A stretch of 64,000 bases of DNA from Theristus sp. LFF4_11. Its lineage: Eukaryota > Nematoda > Chromadorea > Monhysterida > Xyalidae. The stretch covers positions 1 through 64,000 of the forward strand of contig JASANC010004740.1 of NCBI GenBank assembly GCA_030248135.1. Direction: 5' to 3'. The position numbers were made by a program, and so were the translations under genes. Of the stretch, positions 46,634-57,990 are shown in pieces. The notes below the pieces were generated by a model that saw only the letters and a list, made by a program, of their open reading frames with translations, had not been told where the DNA came from and did no database searches. Each line of letters begins with the position of its first letter. The stretch's first letter is position 1.

Positions 46634-49600
46634 ATGTATCCTCGACTGGTGTCGGTTGTGCGTGACGAGGAGAGCGACCCACCTCGTGATTTGGTCCGTC
46701 GCCAGCTGCCCGTCGTCGTCGATGATCTTAGAACGGTCTGTTTCACAAGTGATTGTGTCTTTCTGTTTTTGCGAAGCAGAAGCAGTTCGTTCATGTAAGT
46801 GCAACAACAGAAGCATGACGTAGCAACTTTTGGTTAGCAGCAGGCAACTTTTGAAACACACAAACATTTCCAACTTTATTTCTCTTAGTAAAGGCTTGCG
46901 AAGCCTGAGAAAAAGCAGCAGCTTTGATGTTCACGGTACTACTGGTTTAAAATATGGGCCCGCTCAAAATTCTACGCAGCGCGCTGATTTAAACTCTTTT
47001 GCTAAGTAACCGTATGGGCCCGTTTTGCCGTTTAGCCGTCCGTATTTGCATCGTCACGTCATCGTTTGCAGCAAAAACAGAGCAATCTGGCACGTCACGT
47101 CAGTTTTAGAACTCGCGCTCGTTTATGCCCTGGTACGTTGACGTGCGTCGCGTCGACGTTCAGACAGATACAGATGCACAAACGATGACTTGACGTGCCT
47201 AGGGTTGTCAAGCAAATACAAAAAATTAAAAAAAAATAAAAAAACAAAAATGCCGATTTAAAAAATGGAAATTTGTCTTTTAATATGCTCTGAAACCTCA
47301 TTTTGCACAATTTTGGAAAGTTTAAAGAAAGGGTTTTTATCAGGATGTACGCTGATTAGGACAATTAGGATGATTACGACAGGAATAAGAACAAACTGCC
47401 CCCTGATCACAGATCACCACAGGTTATATAGCCAATATAATGACATGTTCACAATACACGTTGTTCCCAACTTCTCCCCAACAATTAAAAATGATTTATC
47501 ACATTATTTGATTGCTGATTAAAATTGATTAGCTGATTAGTCGATGCTTGTCTCATCGCGCGGGCCGTAGTCGTGCTCGCTCCTCTGATCGTTGCCCACG
47601 TCGTTTGTCGCTGTTCGAGGATACGTCGCTGTTTTGCTTCGACCGTAAATTCTCGCCATCCACTGTTTTTCTGCTTCCGACATTCTAAACTGCGGATGCC
47701 AATTTCGGAATCTTGCGAATTTTGGTGGATAGTTTTGCTGTTGATGATTTTGCTGTTGCATGTCGTGTCGAATGCGGTAACATCGACCGATATATTGCGT
47801 GTTTTGGTAATTCGACTTGCTGCCGTTGTCTTTGTATTCCTGTCGACTGTACTGTTCCTGCTTGTACTTCTCGCAGTCTTCCACGACTTGGATTTTATCC
47901 ACAATTTGTCGGAAACTGAGACCCTTGAACTTCTGGTCTTCTGCTTTGCTCGACAACAACGGATCAAGCAATCCTTGCACAAACTTGTTGATCAACGTCG
48001 TTTCGACAAACGGAATGTAGTTGCCATCCGAACCGCGATAGTTTTGCCCAGTGGCAAGAAGCAAATTCTCCAGACGTAGTCCGAAGGCCGCATAGATTCT
48101 CTTTCCTGTCGCGTTGCTGTATCGAGTTCGTACACGGATGTAATTGCCTCATTTCTTGGTCCGTAGATGGACTCAAGGTACTTGATGGACTCCTCCAAAT
48201 TTTTACGCACTCCTTGTGGCTGCTGATCGAAAGCAAACAATGCGTCGTCGGAAAGACACATACGAATGTGCTCGACCGCGATTTTTGGCGGTGGGTCCCA
48301 TAGTTCCAGTCTGGCATTGGAACAACCGTTGACGTGCCGGATGGTTTTGGGTTCTCGCGTAAATAGCCGTGGGTCAAGACAGCGTGTGTTGTGTGACTAA
48401 AAGAGCGCAGGAAGCATAAAAAAGGCGGAGTCGTAGAAGCAAATACAGGCAAGCGCCGCAAAAAGCAATTAAAAATAGTCGAATTTCAAAAAAGGCACAG
48501 ACACGTTTTCTCAGTGGAACGAGAGCTTTCATTTGAGCTATAAATTAGCGTGCTGCGACGAATATTGAGCGAGCCCATAGTTTTTTGCGTGTTGCCGATC
48601 AGCTGAGTTTCTGTGGTTGCATCATTGCAGATGTTGGCCGATTTGGACGAGCCGTGCAGTTTGGCCGATTCGATTCTCGGCCACGGCGCTCTCGGCCAGC
48701 CGGGCATGATTCGGCCGCCGCCGATTTCGTTGAAAGCATTCACGAGCAAACTGCAACAGTTGAGAGATCGCGGAGAACTACGACAGGCGTTGCTCGTCAG
48801 TGAAGAGCAATTCAGTGCACACCTGGCACAATTGGTGCCTTGCATTGGATGCAGAAGATGGTTGGTTCGCTTGCACATGCCACTTTAATGAATCAATTCA
48901 GTGAATAAAGCCGAACTCATTGGTGATTGTTGTTCATAAAACTGTTCATCATTTTCTTGCAGCGTGGAGAAACTGTTCTGTGAAATCGGTGAATTCAATT
49001 ATGCAGCCCTCGAACCGATGCAGGTATTCGCTGAGTCGTGCTCAACGTTCACTTGTTCTGGTAGCACAGCATTCTGCCTATTGCTTTCAGGTGATTGCCG
49101 CTGATGAAGAATTTGACGACCTCAGCCTCGCAGTGTCGCCAGCAATTATGAACGACAATAAGAAACTACACAGATTGCTCGTTGCTAATCAGTTAGTCCT
49201 GGCACAACTGAATTTTTGAGGGGTTGAAAGACATTTGCAACAGAAGTGTTGCTGTTTTTGTGATGTTTCCACCCGACTGTGGTGATTGGTTGCAGCGGCA
49301 AGTGTCGCGCCATGCTGGACGCGTTGACGAAGAACACGAAGAAAGCAGCGAACAACGCGAGTCGTCGTTGTGCGTTGCATGTGCTCGAGTCGCACGTCTG
49401 CAGAGCGAGCAACTGGTTGGTGTGAAATGAAGAAACAGTCAGTGGAAAAAACAGCGCACGACATTAGCGATGATACTTTCAGCATGAATTGGTGCGACCT
49501 GTGGCCATTGCTCTCGGTTGATTGTCGTGATGAATGTTGCATTGTGGACGCTGAGGGGCTCTACGAAATGCTCGAGTCATACCTCCGCAAACATCGGTAC

Positions 49601-52600
49601 CCCTTGTGTTCTCCGGTTCAATGTGCGCTTCATGTGTGTTGCATTAACAATGTTGACGTTCTCATTTTCTTTCCAGTTTCTGCCCGGAGTGCAAGGGCAA
49701 ACTGAATCGTGCGTACTTGTGTTTGATCGGTGGCGTCGACGGAAAGAAGGAGAAAGGCTACAACGCGAAGCTGTACACGGGCCTGCGCTACTGCAAAGAC
49801 GCCGAGCATCTGCACGTGCGCTCGTGCGTCACGTACCTCGACTCGCTCGTTCAGCGTGCGCAGGCCGAAATCAATGGAAACAGGTCAGTCAGCCCTGGTG
49901 CACCGATCATTATTGTTGCTGAGTATTGCTGTTGATATTGTTTGACTTGACAACAACCATTGGCAACGGTCGCAGTCGTGAGCGACATGCGAAAACACTC
50001 GAGGTTGGCCAAATCGAAGTGCTGACGTGCGTTGGTCTGTACCTGCACGGGCGTCTGCACCGGCTGTCCACAGCGATGCGTCAGCTGCAGCACGCCTATC
50101 AGCTGCTCTACTGCACCAGTGTGATCGCGTTGTTCGCACAATTCCAGGTTCGCACATGGCTGCTGTGTTGGGCTCAGTGATTGGTGCACGTGCAACAAGC
50201 TTGATGGGCAGCCACCCAGTCAGCGCATGCCAGACTCAAGTGCCAAAATGCATATGTTTTACAGTGTAACTGTGTGCTCACTCACATTTTACGAATGAAA
50301 TTGAATGACGCATTGAAATGAATGATTGAATTCGTCAATGAAACCTTAAGCTGAATGCAAGTGTACCCGCCAAACGTTGGTTGGCCACTTTGCATGGTGG
50401 AGTCGACAATTTTAGAATCAAATCGTGTAAACGTGTAAATTGGTAAACAAAACGTGTGAATGTTGAAGAGTTGAAAAAAATATTGAAGAGTTTCGTCGAA
50501 TCGCAAGATGGTGTGCTGAACGAATCGTTTGAGCGACTCTGTGCAGAGCTGCAATTGAGCGCCGCAAACCCAAACAAGTCGACCGGCTCAGCTGGCAGCA
50601 GCGCCAAGAAAATGAAGCGCAAAAAGACAAAGGTTGATGAATGTTTCGTTGATACTTAACGATTATCGAATAACCTACAACGATTGTCGAGTAACGTGCG
50701 TGTTTTGTGTTGTTTTCAGAGCAAATTGCATTCGCAGTCTGCAAGCAACAGTCCGCCGCCACCGTTGCATCTGAGTGACGAGCAGCGGTGCAGCGACTGC
50801 CAACAGAGACGACCGTGCACGTGCCATCGGAAACGATCCAAGGTGCCTTGCTTGATTTGCGGTCGCTTTCGCCATCTTGATGACACTAAACTCTGTTACA
50901 CACTCATTGTAGTCTTGTAGTCACTGTTCAAAGTGTTGGCTGACAGCATGTTTTGCTTACGCATTGTTCCAGACGGCGTCAACCGAAACGAAAGAGCAAT
51001 GCGCAACGAAAACAACGCAAAACGAGATTGACGCGTTGACGAACAAATTTGAGGCGGTTGGCTTGTTCAATGGCAAGGAGGCAAACTGCTGTGGTGACAG
51101 CGGCCTAAGGGGCCGATCTGCGTCGCACGACCACAAACACGCAATGCAACTTGACAACACTGACGAGCATTGTGGCGCCTGGTCTACGGTAAGCAGCTGC
51201 GTTTTCGTGATCGTCTTGTTTTGCTGTTCAGCATTCGCTCATCCATCGGATATCGACGTCGAGTTGTTGCAATGCGATCAGTTGTATTTGGACGATCCTT
51301 CATTCAACATGCAGCAATGCTTTGCAGACTTTGTGCTGCCGCCATCTTTTCAAACAACAATCGATCTATGTTTTTCGCTACCGTTTTCAGATGGAAACTT
51401 CTGAACATGAAATGGTTGAAACAAAAACCATATAAAGCGCGTGATTTGAAACGTTTTTGAGGGGACCGAATCGCGTTGTAACTAATCAACGTCACACACA
51501 TGCAATTACACAAGCGATTAACACGTGTGTTTGTTTGACTGCAACATTGCTGTGTTATAACAAGGTGCACTTCCTTGAGACAAGGACTTTCTTGTGTAAT
51601 TAGTTTGCGTGCTGTCGTTGTAGCGTTTCACTGGTGCAGTTGCACGGTTTTGTGTTGGTGTAGCAGATGTTGTTTCTGTTGCAGGTTCGCCGCAGTCGTA
51701 CACCGGGCAGCGTGCGCAGTGCTGCTGCGGCACAATCGCAGAGTAACATTGTTGCAAACACAACTGCCTACAAACAACAACATGAGCATGAGCAGCAGCC
51801 CAAGCGAGCTCGTGTCCGTCCTCAGCAGTTCCACTGGGCTCCGCCCACCAATGTGCCGCCGCGATTCGCTCGATCCCGCCGAGAAGCGGAGCAATTTGAA
51901 GATCACGGTTAGTGGCAACAATGCATGAGCAAGCTAACTGAGGTCACTGGTTTTGTTCGTTTGTGTTTCCGTGTCCACCGTGTGCCTGTGTACAGCATCG
52001 TCGGTGCCAGCAACGCCCCCTCAGCAGGCGCATCGTCGCTTTCGTCGTGCGTTACGCCGATTTTCGACGTCTCACTCAGAGCAACAGACAGACATCGGTG
52101 GTGACGGAGCCGACAACAGCAGCGCACCAGGTACAAACCAACGAATGCGTGCGTGTGCTTCAGCGCTGCATGTTGAAGACGTTCCGCAGCCAATCGACAT
52201 TGTTTTTGTGGGTAAAAAGCCTGGAGGTACCGTTGTGTCACATTTGAGTTTTCGAGGTCAAGTGTTGCGGTTCTGATTTCAGACAGAAGATTGCGAGCGA
52301 GCGATGCGCGTGATTGGCGCGCGGTGAGCACAGCAACGCCGACACAGCAGCGTAGTCCTGTGACGTCGTCGCCGTCAGACCTCGGATACGGCAGCTCGCG
52401 TGACACGTCACCGCTGTACGACACACCAGCGAGCAACGTGCCCGCTCGTCACGACCACTCTGAGCAGTCATTGGGCCCGATAAATGAAACCGGCGCAACA
52501 CTGCAGCAGGTCGGTGCTTTTGTTAGCTTTGTTGACGGTGCCACGATGAGAGCGAGCGTGACACCACGGTTACGTTTGCAGCGCACGCTACTGGCGCACG

Positions 52601-52815
52601 TCGATGACAGTGCCGAGCAGCAGGGCCAGCGCTCACTTTCCACGAGCGAGCCGGCAGCGTCGTGCGTCGGTGGGTCGCCTCCGGCTGCCATTTCACCGCA
52701 AGCGATCGCGTGGCTCGAAGCGAATCGCAGCGCGGTGCTTGCCGAGCGACAGGCACTCCGGAAACGCGTCTGGGCGCAGTTCCACGCGTTGCAGTCGCGC
52801 ATGCACGCACAGTGA
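46634..52815 (+). CDS. GGNBP2: Gametogenetin-binding protein 2 homologue
   Basis: Cytoplasmic zinc-finger-like protein implicated in spermatogenesis and growth control in mammals; its molecular role is unclear. Fourteen exons with consistent phases: 46634-46735, 48631-48860, 48963-49023, 49091-49191, 49296-49415, 49483-49596, 49677-49883, 49976-50147, 50471-50632, 50720-50842, 50973-51188, 51685-51907, 51996-52226, 52283-52815; about 864 residues (human 697). Family landmarks: start MYPRLVSVVRDEE, LVPCIGCRR, RDECCIVDAEGLYEMLESYL, RFCPECKGKLNRAYLCLIGG, KEKGYNAKLYTGLRYC, SRERHAKTLEVGQIEVLTC, a Cys-rich CSDCQQRRPCTC segment, SDLGYGSSRD, and the C-terminal helix ISPQAIAWLEANRSAVLAER. The exon 9 acceptor (GAAGAG|TTG) and the low-complexity exons 12-13 are the least certain. 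Intron 1 (1.9 kb) hosts a gag remnant. Confidence 0.88.
47537..48461 (-). pseudogene. Retroelement Gag fragment in GGNBP2 intron 1
   Basis: Minus-strand frames 47992-48261 (EESIKYLESIYGPRNEAITS) and 47537-48064 (NKFVQGLLDPLLSSKAEDQK, then LSFRQIVDKIQVVEDCEKY) read like a capsid region of an LTR-retroelement Gag, followed by a Gln/Asn-rich tail. The pieces are in different frames, no zinc knuckle follows and no pol is attached. I infer a decayed Gag; assignment to Gypsy or BEL is not possible by eye. Confidence 0.65.
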
Positions 52816-54423
52816 CGCCACGAACGCCAAACGCGCTCAACGCTGTGCCAGAGTTGCGTACTGCACAGAAATCACACTTGTTTGTGTCTGCACCGTTTGT
52901 GATCTAACAGTCATATCATTCTTGAATTTGTTGATTTCTTTCAAATGTAGTTTCAAGTGCTTTGTAACTTTTATGATGGTAAAGCTTGTATTTTGGTGAT
53001 ACAGTTCGGTTGTGGCCACGCTCAGCGTTTCTTGTGTTCTGGAAAGTGCTATTTTTCCTTAAAAATGGTGTTCTCTTAATGGCATTTCAGCCGTTTGTCG
53101 TAATGTTACGTGTCTCTTTGTCAAGTCATTGATTCGATTTTGCGTTTCAGTTATTTTTTTTATGTGAATGCTGAGATCGTACTTTTGTGCCTTGGTGTGT
53201 TGTTGGCGTCCACATATTGTCGTATTGACGCTGTCACCGATCATTCTGAATCATTTTTTTACATTCATCACTTTACCTGTTGTTATTCATGCCATATTAT
53301 TGCCGTCTTTAACAATTGTTAGACGTTTTTCTGTTTTTCTTCCTTTGAACAACTGTGCTGAAAAACGTATCCGCTCTAATATTCCTCATTTGGTGATGAT
53401 TATGATTATGAACATTTTGTTTTTTTAACACCTTTAAAGTTTCTAACAGCGATTCTTTAAGTTTGCTTCACGTTGTCACGTTCACTTTTGTGTCTGAATC
53501 CAGAGTTCTGTGGTATCTAACGGTGCAAGCAAAATGTGGTATTTATTTACATTTATTTCGATAACTGATATCAGTTTTCAGTCTGACGGACGTATTTATA
53601 TTTTTCAGAAAGTTTTGGTTTCTTTATTTCAAAGTTCTGTGCACTTTATTCAACTGAGAACGCAGCATCAGCAAATCGTCGCAAAAAATAAGTATTCGAG
53701 ATCATGATTTGTTCAAATTTGTTCACTGAGCAGTCGTGCTCGTGCATGTTTTGCTCATTTCAGTATGATATGATAACAGGATGTTGTTGAATAAGAATAA
53801 TGTGGGTTAGGAATCGTGTGTGATAACATTGGACACCAGATTATTCGTTCTCATTGGCAGAAGGACTGTGTGCAACGAACAGTGATGTTGCCAGCTGTGG
53901 GGCACGCCGCATACAGTCCGTGTGTGCCCAAGGCCATGCACCCAATGACCTCAATTCCATGCAAACTGCAACAAAACTCCATTGGAGCTCGTTCATGTGC
54001 TGCTACAGTGCTTGATGCAGCTGACTCACATCTGAGTCTCTGAGTCAATGTTGCCTGCACTTCACTGGACACTTGCTAGACATGATCCTTGCGTCGGAAA
54101 CCCATGAAGCTGCGAAACCGAAAACGTTGTGTTTTTGATTCATTGGCGGCATTGCTTGCTTTTGTCCCCGCCAGCACCAATCAGCTGATAGCCTAGAATT
54201 TAGCGTTCGGCGGTACGGATTCATTGTTTATCGTTGGCCACCCACTCATCCAACCACTGCACTTTTTTCAATCACCATAATAAATGCACATCACATGAGT
54301 CCATGCTCAGAGAAATCAACACAAAAAACAAGTGAAGCGTTTACATTATATCACACGTAAAAAGACACAGAAATTCAAATGTGAACAAGTTCTTTCGGAA
54401 AGAAGTGAAAGGACCACATGTGC
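52816..54423. other. GGNBP2 3' flank and spacer
   Basis: T-rich sequence following the GGNBP2 stop, probably 3' UTR at first. No recognised gene. A remnant of the short MITE seen in TM2D2 intron 2 is at about 54170-54210. Confidence 0.5.
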
Positions 54424-55532
54424 TCAGCCACGTCTGCCCGTGGGACAGGTGCACGTTGGTGTGCAATCAGGTGCATCCGCAAATGCAGTGATGCGACAGC
54501 GACGGCGGCAACCGGCATTGCACGCTGCACACGCACCCTCCTCTGAAACAATGAAATAGTGCATCGTTCCTTTCCCGTTGCTGCACTGAAGTTTGCTTCT
54601 GAAATGAGCTGACCACCCAACAGGATCAGCATGAACTCCATTTTAGTGGCAAAAGAGTCCATGTTGCAGCGCGTGTATTACAGTCAATTTCGTAGCAAAT
54701 TGATTTGCACAAGCAACGAACGTGGTGGATCGCATCCTTCAGGCAGCACCGGTGGCGGCGGACGCCGGGGACAGCGGCAGATTTGCGAGCAGTCCGGAGC
54801 CTCTTGGAAGCCGACCAGTCGACACTGGTGGGCACACTGTGCGCTGCACTCCGAACACAGCTCTTCGTCTTCGCCTGAGACTCACAAACACAACTTCCCG
54901 CTCGATTTTGCCTCCATTGCTTTGTATTGCGCAGAACAAACACAATGCGACGTTTTGACCAATGTAAACGTGTGTGACTGAAACCGACCGCTCATATCAG
55001 TGTTCTGCGGAGCTTGCTTGGCCAATAAAAAACGGTGTCAAAAACAGACCAGGCGCCTCGCATCCTTCTGGTATCACTGGTCTGGGAGGGCCATTATCGA
55101 AACACCAGCAGCGGGGCGCACAGTCAGGCGACGGTGAGATTTGCAGGATTCTGCATCGTTGCGAGCAGACGGCGTTGCACGCGGCACAGGCACCCTCCTC
55201 TGCAAAAACGCACGCAATTCACGGACGCATTGATCCATTTGCGAGAAAATGGAGCTACTAAATTGGTCTGTACTACACTGTGAATAAACGTCTGCACTTG
55301 TTATAACATAAAAAACGGTTTTAATACAACCGCTTTAGCAGCCAATTTGGTGGCTCCGTTTTCTCAGTGGCTGTTCATCAGTGCAACAGAAACGCATGTA
55401 ATCTGCTGTGTTTTCAAAAACGCAACCTGGTTGCTGACACCCCTCTGGTATGACCAAGCCTCCGCCTCTCCTCCTTGCCAAACCAACGGCTGCGATAACC
55501 AACAAAAGTGAAACAATCACCACCGATTTCAT
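54424..55532 (-). CDS. Secreted three-module cysteine-rich protein
   Basis: Not a family I recognise. Exons in order: 55532-55427, 55199-55050, 54874-54722, 54542-54424, every junction in phase 1; 175 residues. Exon 1 encodes a signal peptide (MKSVVIVSLLLVIAAVGLA), a polybasic RRR, then LVIPEGCQQPG. Exons 2-4 each encode one module with spacing C-x2-C-x3-C-x3-C-x10-C-x3-C-x-C; modules 1 and 2 end in a proline-rich linker with IPEGC or LPEGC. The modules read CAACNAVCSQRC, CSECSAQCAHQC and CAACNAGCRRRC at their starts. Even cysteine number and secretion suggest disulfide folding; a defence, cuticle or secretion role is only a guess. An in-frame Met seven codons upstream would weaken the signal peptide, so 55532 is preferred. 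It is a paralogue of the gene at 56246. Confidence 0.82.
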
Positions 55533-55632
55533 GGCAATTGTGCAGTAACACACAAGAGCAGATGTTTTGGATCCGGATAATACAAAAATACTGCAAAATA
55601 TTTTGGGTTATGACGGCCATGGCGAGATCGTC

Positions 55633-55641
55633 GCTTAAATA
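55633..55641 (-). promoter_or_regulatory. TATA-like element of the minus cysteine-rich gene
   Basis: On the minus strand the sequence reads CGGTATTTAAGC, about 100 bp upstream of the ATG at 55532. The plus-strand paralogue has a closely similar CCGTATTTATAG at nearly the same distance, which supports a shared ancestral core promoter. Confidence 0.45.
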
Positions 55642-56124
55642 CCGTGATTTGTTGATGCCGAATCGTTGCGTGGGTTAAACAGTTTGTTGAATGAATGGCC
55701 AAAATTGTCTGAATAAATAAAAACAGATGTAAACAACAACATGTACGATCACTTCATTTTAATTGACACAAATGTACAATTGTGGCATTGAAACTACAAC
55801 TATCTGATATGTTCACACAAGTACATGCGCGCCGCGCCCTATTAATGTTGTAAAGAAACTGTAAACCTGACATTTCGATCGAACACTGCGCAGCTGCGAA
55901 CGTGCAACAGAAGCACTGGCAGAGGTGGCACATGGCTTTCACACTTATTTATTCATTCATTTATTCACGCGAATTTATTCATCTCCTGACAAAACTAGTT
56001 TTGATTGATTGCATATCGTGCACAAAATAGGCCAATTTAGTTTTTTTCAAGTAATAAGATTAGGTTTTCAAACAAACCGCTATATTCAGCCAACTTTCAT
56101 CGGTTGCCCCACGCACAAAAACCG

Positions 56125-56133
56125 TATTTATAG
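56125..56133 (+). promoter_or_regulatory. TATA-like element of the plus cysteine-rich gene
   Basis: CCGTATTTATAGCC lies about 120 bp upstream of the ATG at 56246, mirroring the element in front of the minus-strand paralogue. Confidence 0.45.
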
Positions 56134-56245
56134 CCGCACACCAACTGCAATAAACAAGCTGAATATTCAAAACCTATCATCAGTTTTTAATTCGTCTTCA
56201 AAGTTGAATCGAGCCCACTGTTGTGCCGCAGTTTTCTCAAGCACC

Positions 56246-56924
56246 ATGAAGCAGTTGGTTGTTGTTGCGATCGCGTGTTTGGCGTTTGCGAGCATTGCCG
56301 CTGCGAGACGCCGACGGCCACCATTTGTTGTCCCGGAAGGCTGCGACCCACCAGGTGAAGCTTTTCATAATTTAAGCAATTATCTTTGTTTAACGCGCAA
56401 ACTAAAAAACTAACAGAAATATCAACAGACCGTTAGCTCAATATTGAACAGATAAACAGCTTGAGTGCGCCGGTAGCTCAACTTTTTAAGTTTTTTGTTT
56501 GAGTGCACTTTTGAAACTGAAAGTGTTTTTTTTATAAAAGCGTTTGTTTGTCTGTAGCGTTTGGCGCATGTGCCGACTGCAGTGCTGGTTGTTCACGTCG
56601 CTGCAAACTTCTCTCGATGTCGCCAGCGCCCGGTTGTGAGCCACGCTGCTGGTGTTATGATGATGGACCGCCACCCCCTGTGCTGCCCGAGGGCTGCGAG
56701 CCGCCAGGTCAGCATTTGCATTTTTGACTTAAAAAACTGAGAAAAGCAACTTTTAAAAAATAAAATTTCTCGACCACCCAGTGTGCGTTTTGTGTTGCAT
56801 TGCAGCTGACGGAGCGTGTGCAGCGTGCAATGACAATTGCCACACACAGTGCAGAATCGTTGGATTTGCACCGGCACCCGAGTGCACCCCGTTTTGCCGT
56901 TGTCCGCCTCCACCACCAGAGTAA
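56246..56924 (+). CDS. Secreted two-module cysteine-rich protein
   Basis: Divergent neighbour and paralogue of the 54424-55532 gene. Exons 56246-56354, 56558-56707 and 56806-56924 join in phase 1; 125 residues. Exon 1: signal peptide (MKQLVVVAIACLAFASIAAA), polybasic RRRRP, then FVVPEGCDPPG. Exon 2 (150 bp, the same length as exon 2 of the paralogue) encodes CADCSAGCSRRCK...CEPRCWC with linker VLPEGCEPP. Exon 3 (119 bp, the same length as the paralogue's last exon) encodes CAACNDNCHTQCR...CTPFCRC and ends PPPPPE. The spacing is C-x2-C-x3-C-x3-C-x10-C-x3-C-x-C in both modules. The function is unknown. Confidence 0.83.
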
Positions 56925-57990
56925 AACTTCACAGAGCGAAAAGCGCCTGAATTTACATGTGTGACGCCAAAGAAATTATTCAATTCTAAATATGATGTCG
57001 TCTAAACCGTGTATATTTTTTGAAATTGACATATTTACAAATACGTATAAAGTGTGTGTTTATTGTACGCAGCCACTATGTTTCATGCATTTTTCCACGG
57101 GTTCTTGTCTTGTCAGATAATATCATTTGTTTCTTCAATTTTAAAACATCGAAGATTGCCTCGTAATTTCTATTTTCTCCATCACTGCATTTATACTGCA
57201 TGCAACAAATTTTTATTGCTATGGTTTTTAAATAAATTTTAGATAACAAAAACTTATTTGTTTGGCACGCCAAAGATGCAAATCTACCCACATGCGGGTG
57301 AAACCCTAATATGCAATAAAATGCCATGGTTTATGAAGATACTGGCACAAAGTTTTTGTCGCTTCTATGTCACGGAAGTGTAGTAGTGCAAGTTTTACAA
57401 TGTGGTGTTCCGTTTTTACGCTTTGCTTCACCATAAAAGAACTAAATAGTGAATACATTGGAAAGAGACTTCAGTTGGTGACTATAGTTGAGAAGTCACA
57501 TTGAACGATATGAGCAAACGTTTATTCTGTTATACGTAAGAAGTGGCCCTTGCATTATCTTTTGGACACATTCTGGTTTGTTTGGTACGCAATCGTTACG
57601 TAACTGAGAGAGAAGCTTCAGCGGTTACCGCAACTTACCGCAGTTTGGCTTTATACAACAACAGCGGTCTTCTTGAGTCCCGGATTCGTTCTGTGGTCGT
57701 ACATACATTTTTTATGTGGCACAAAACGTGCGACCTGCACTCAGACTGACCGGGCTGAATGCTTATGAATATTTATGCATCATTATTATAAATCAGGTTT
57801 GGCGTGAAGTGAACACAACTTCATTGGTATGTGATTTGTTTCGTGCCAGGCGAAATTTTCCGTTCCCTCTGCAGGTTTTTTTTCAATATTCGTATGCAGT
57901 CGAAAAAATGTATGAGCAAAAATAATATAAATTGGTTTTGAAGAAGTCCAATTACACGAAAACCACAGCACATAATAATCAATCGCTGGA
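56925..57990. other. Spacer downstream of the cysteine-rich gene
   Basis: AT-rich, presumably 3' UTR then intergenic sequence and the promoter region of the next gene. No recognised repeat or gene. Confidence 0.5.

Noticed and set aside
53851..54072. Minus-strand 73-codon frame with several cysteines
   Set aside because: I tested it as another cysteine-rich module, but the spacing does not match the 54424-56924 family and there is no signal peptide.
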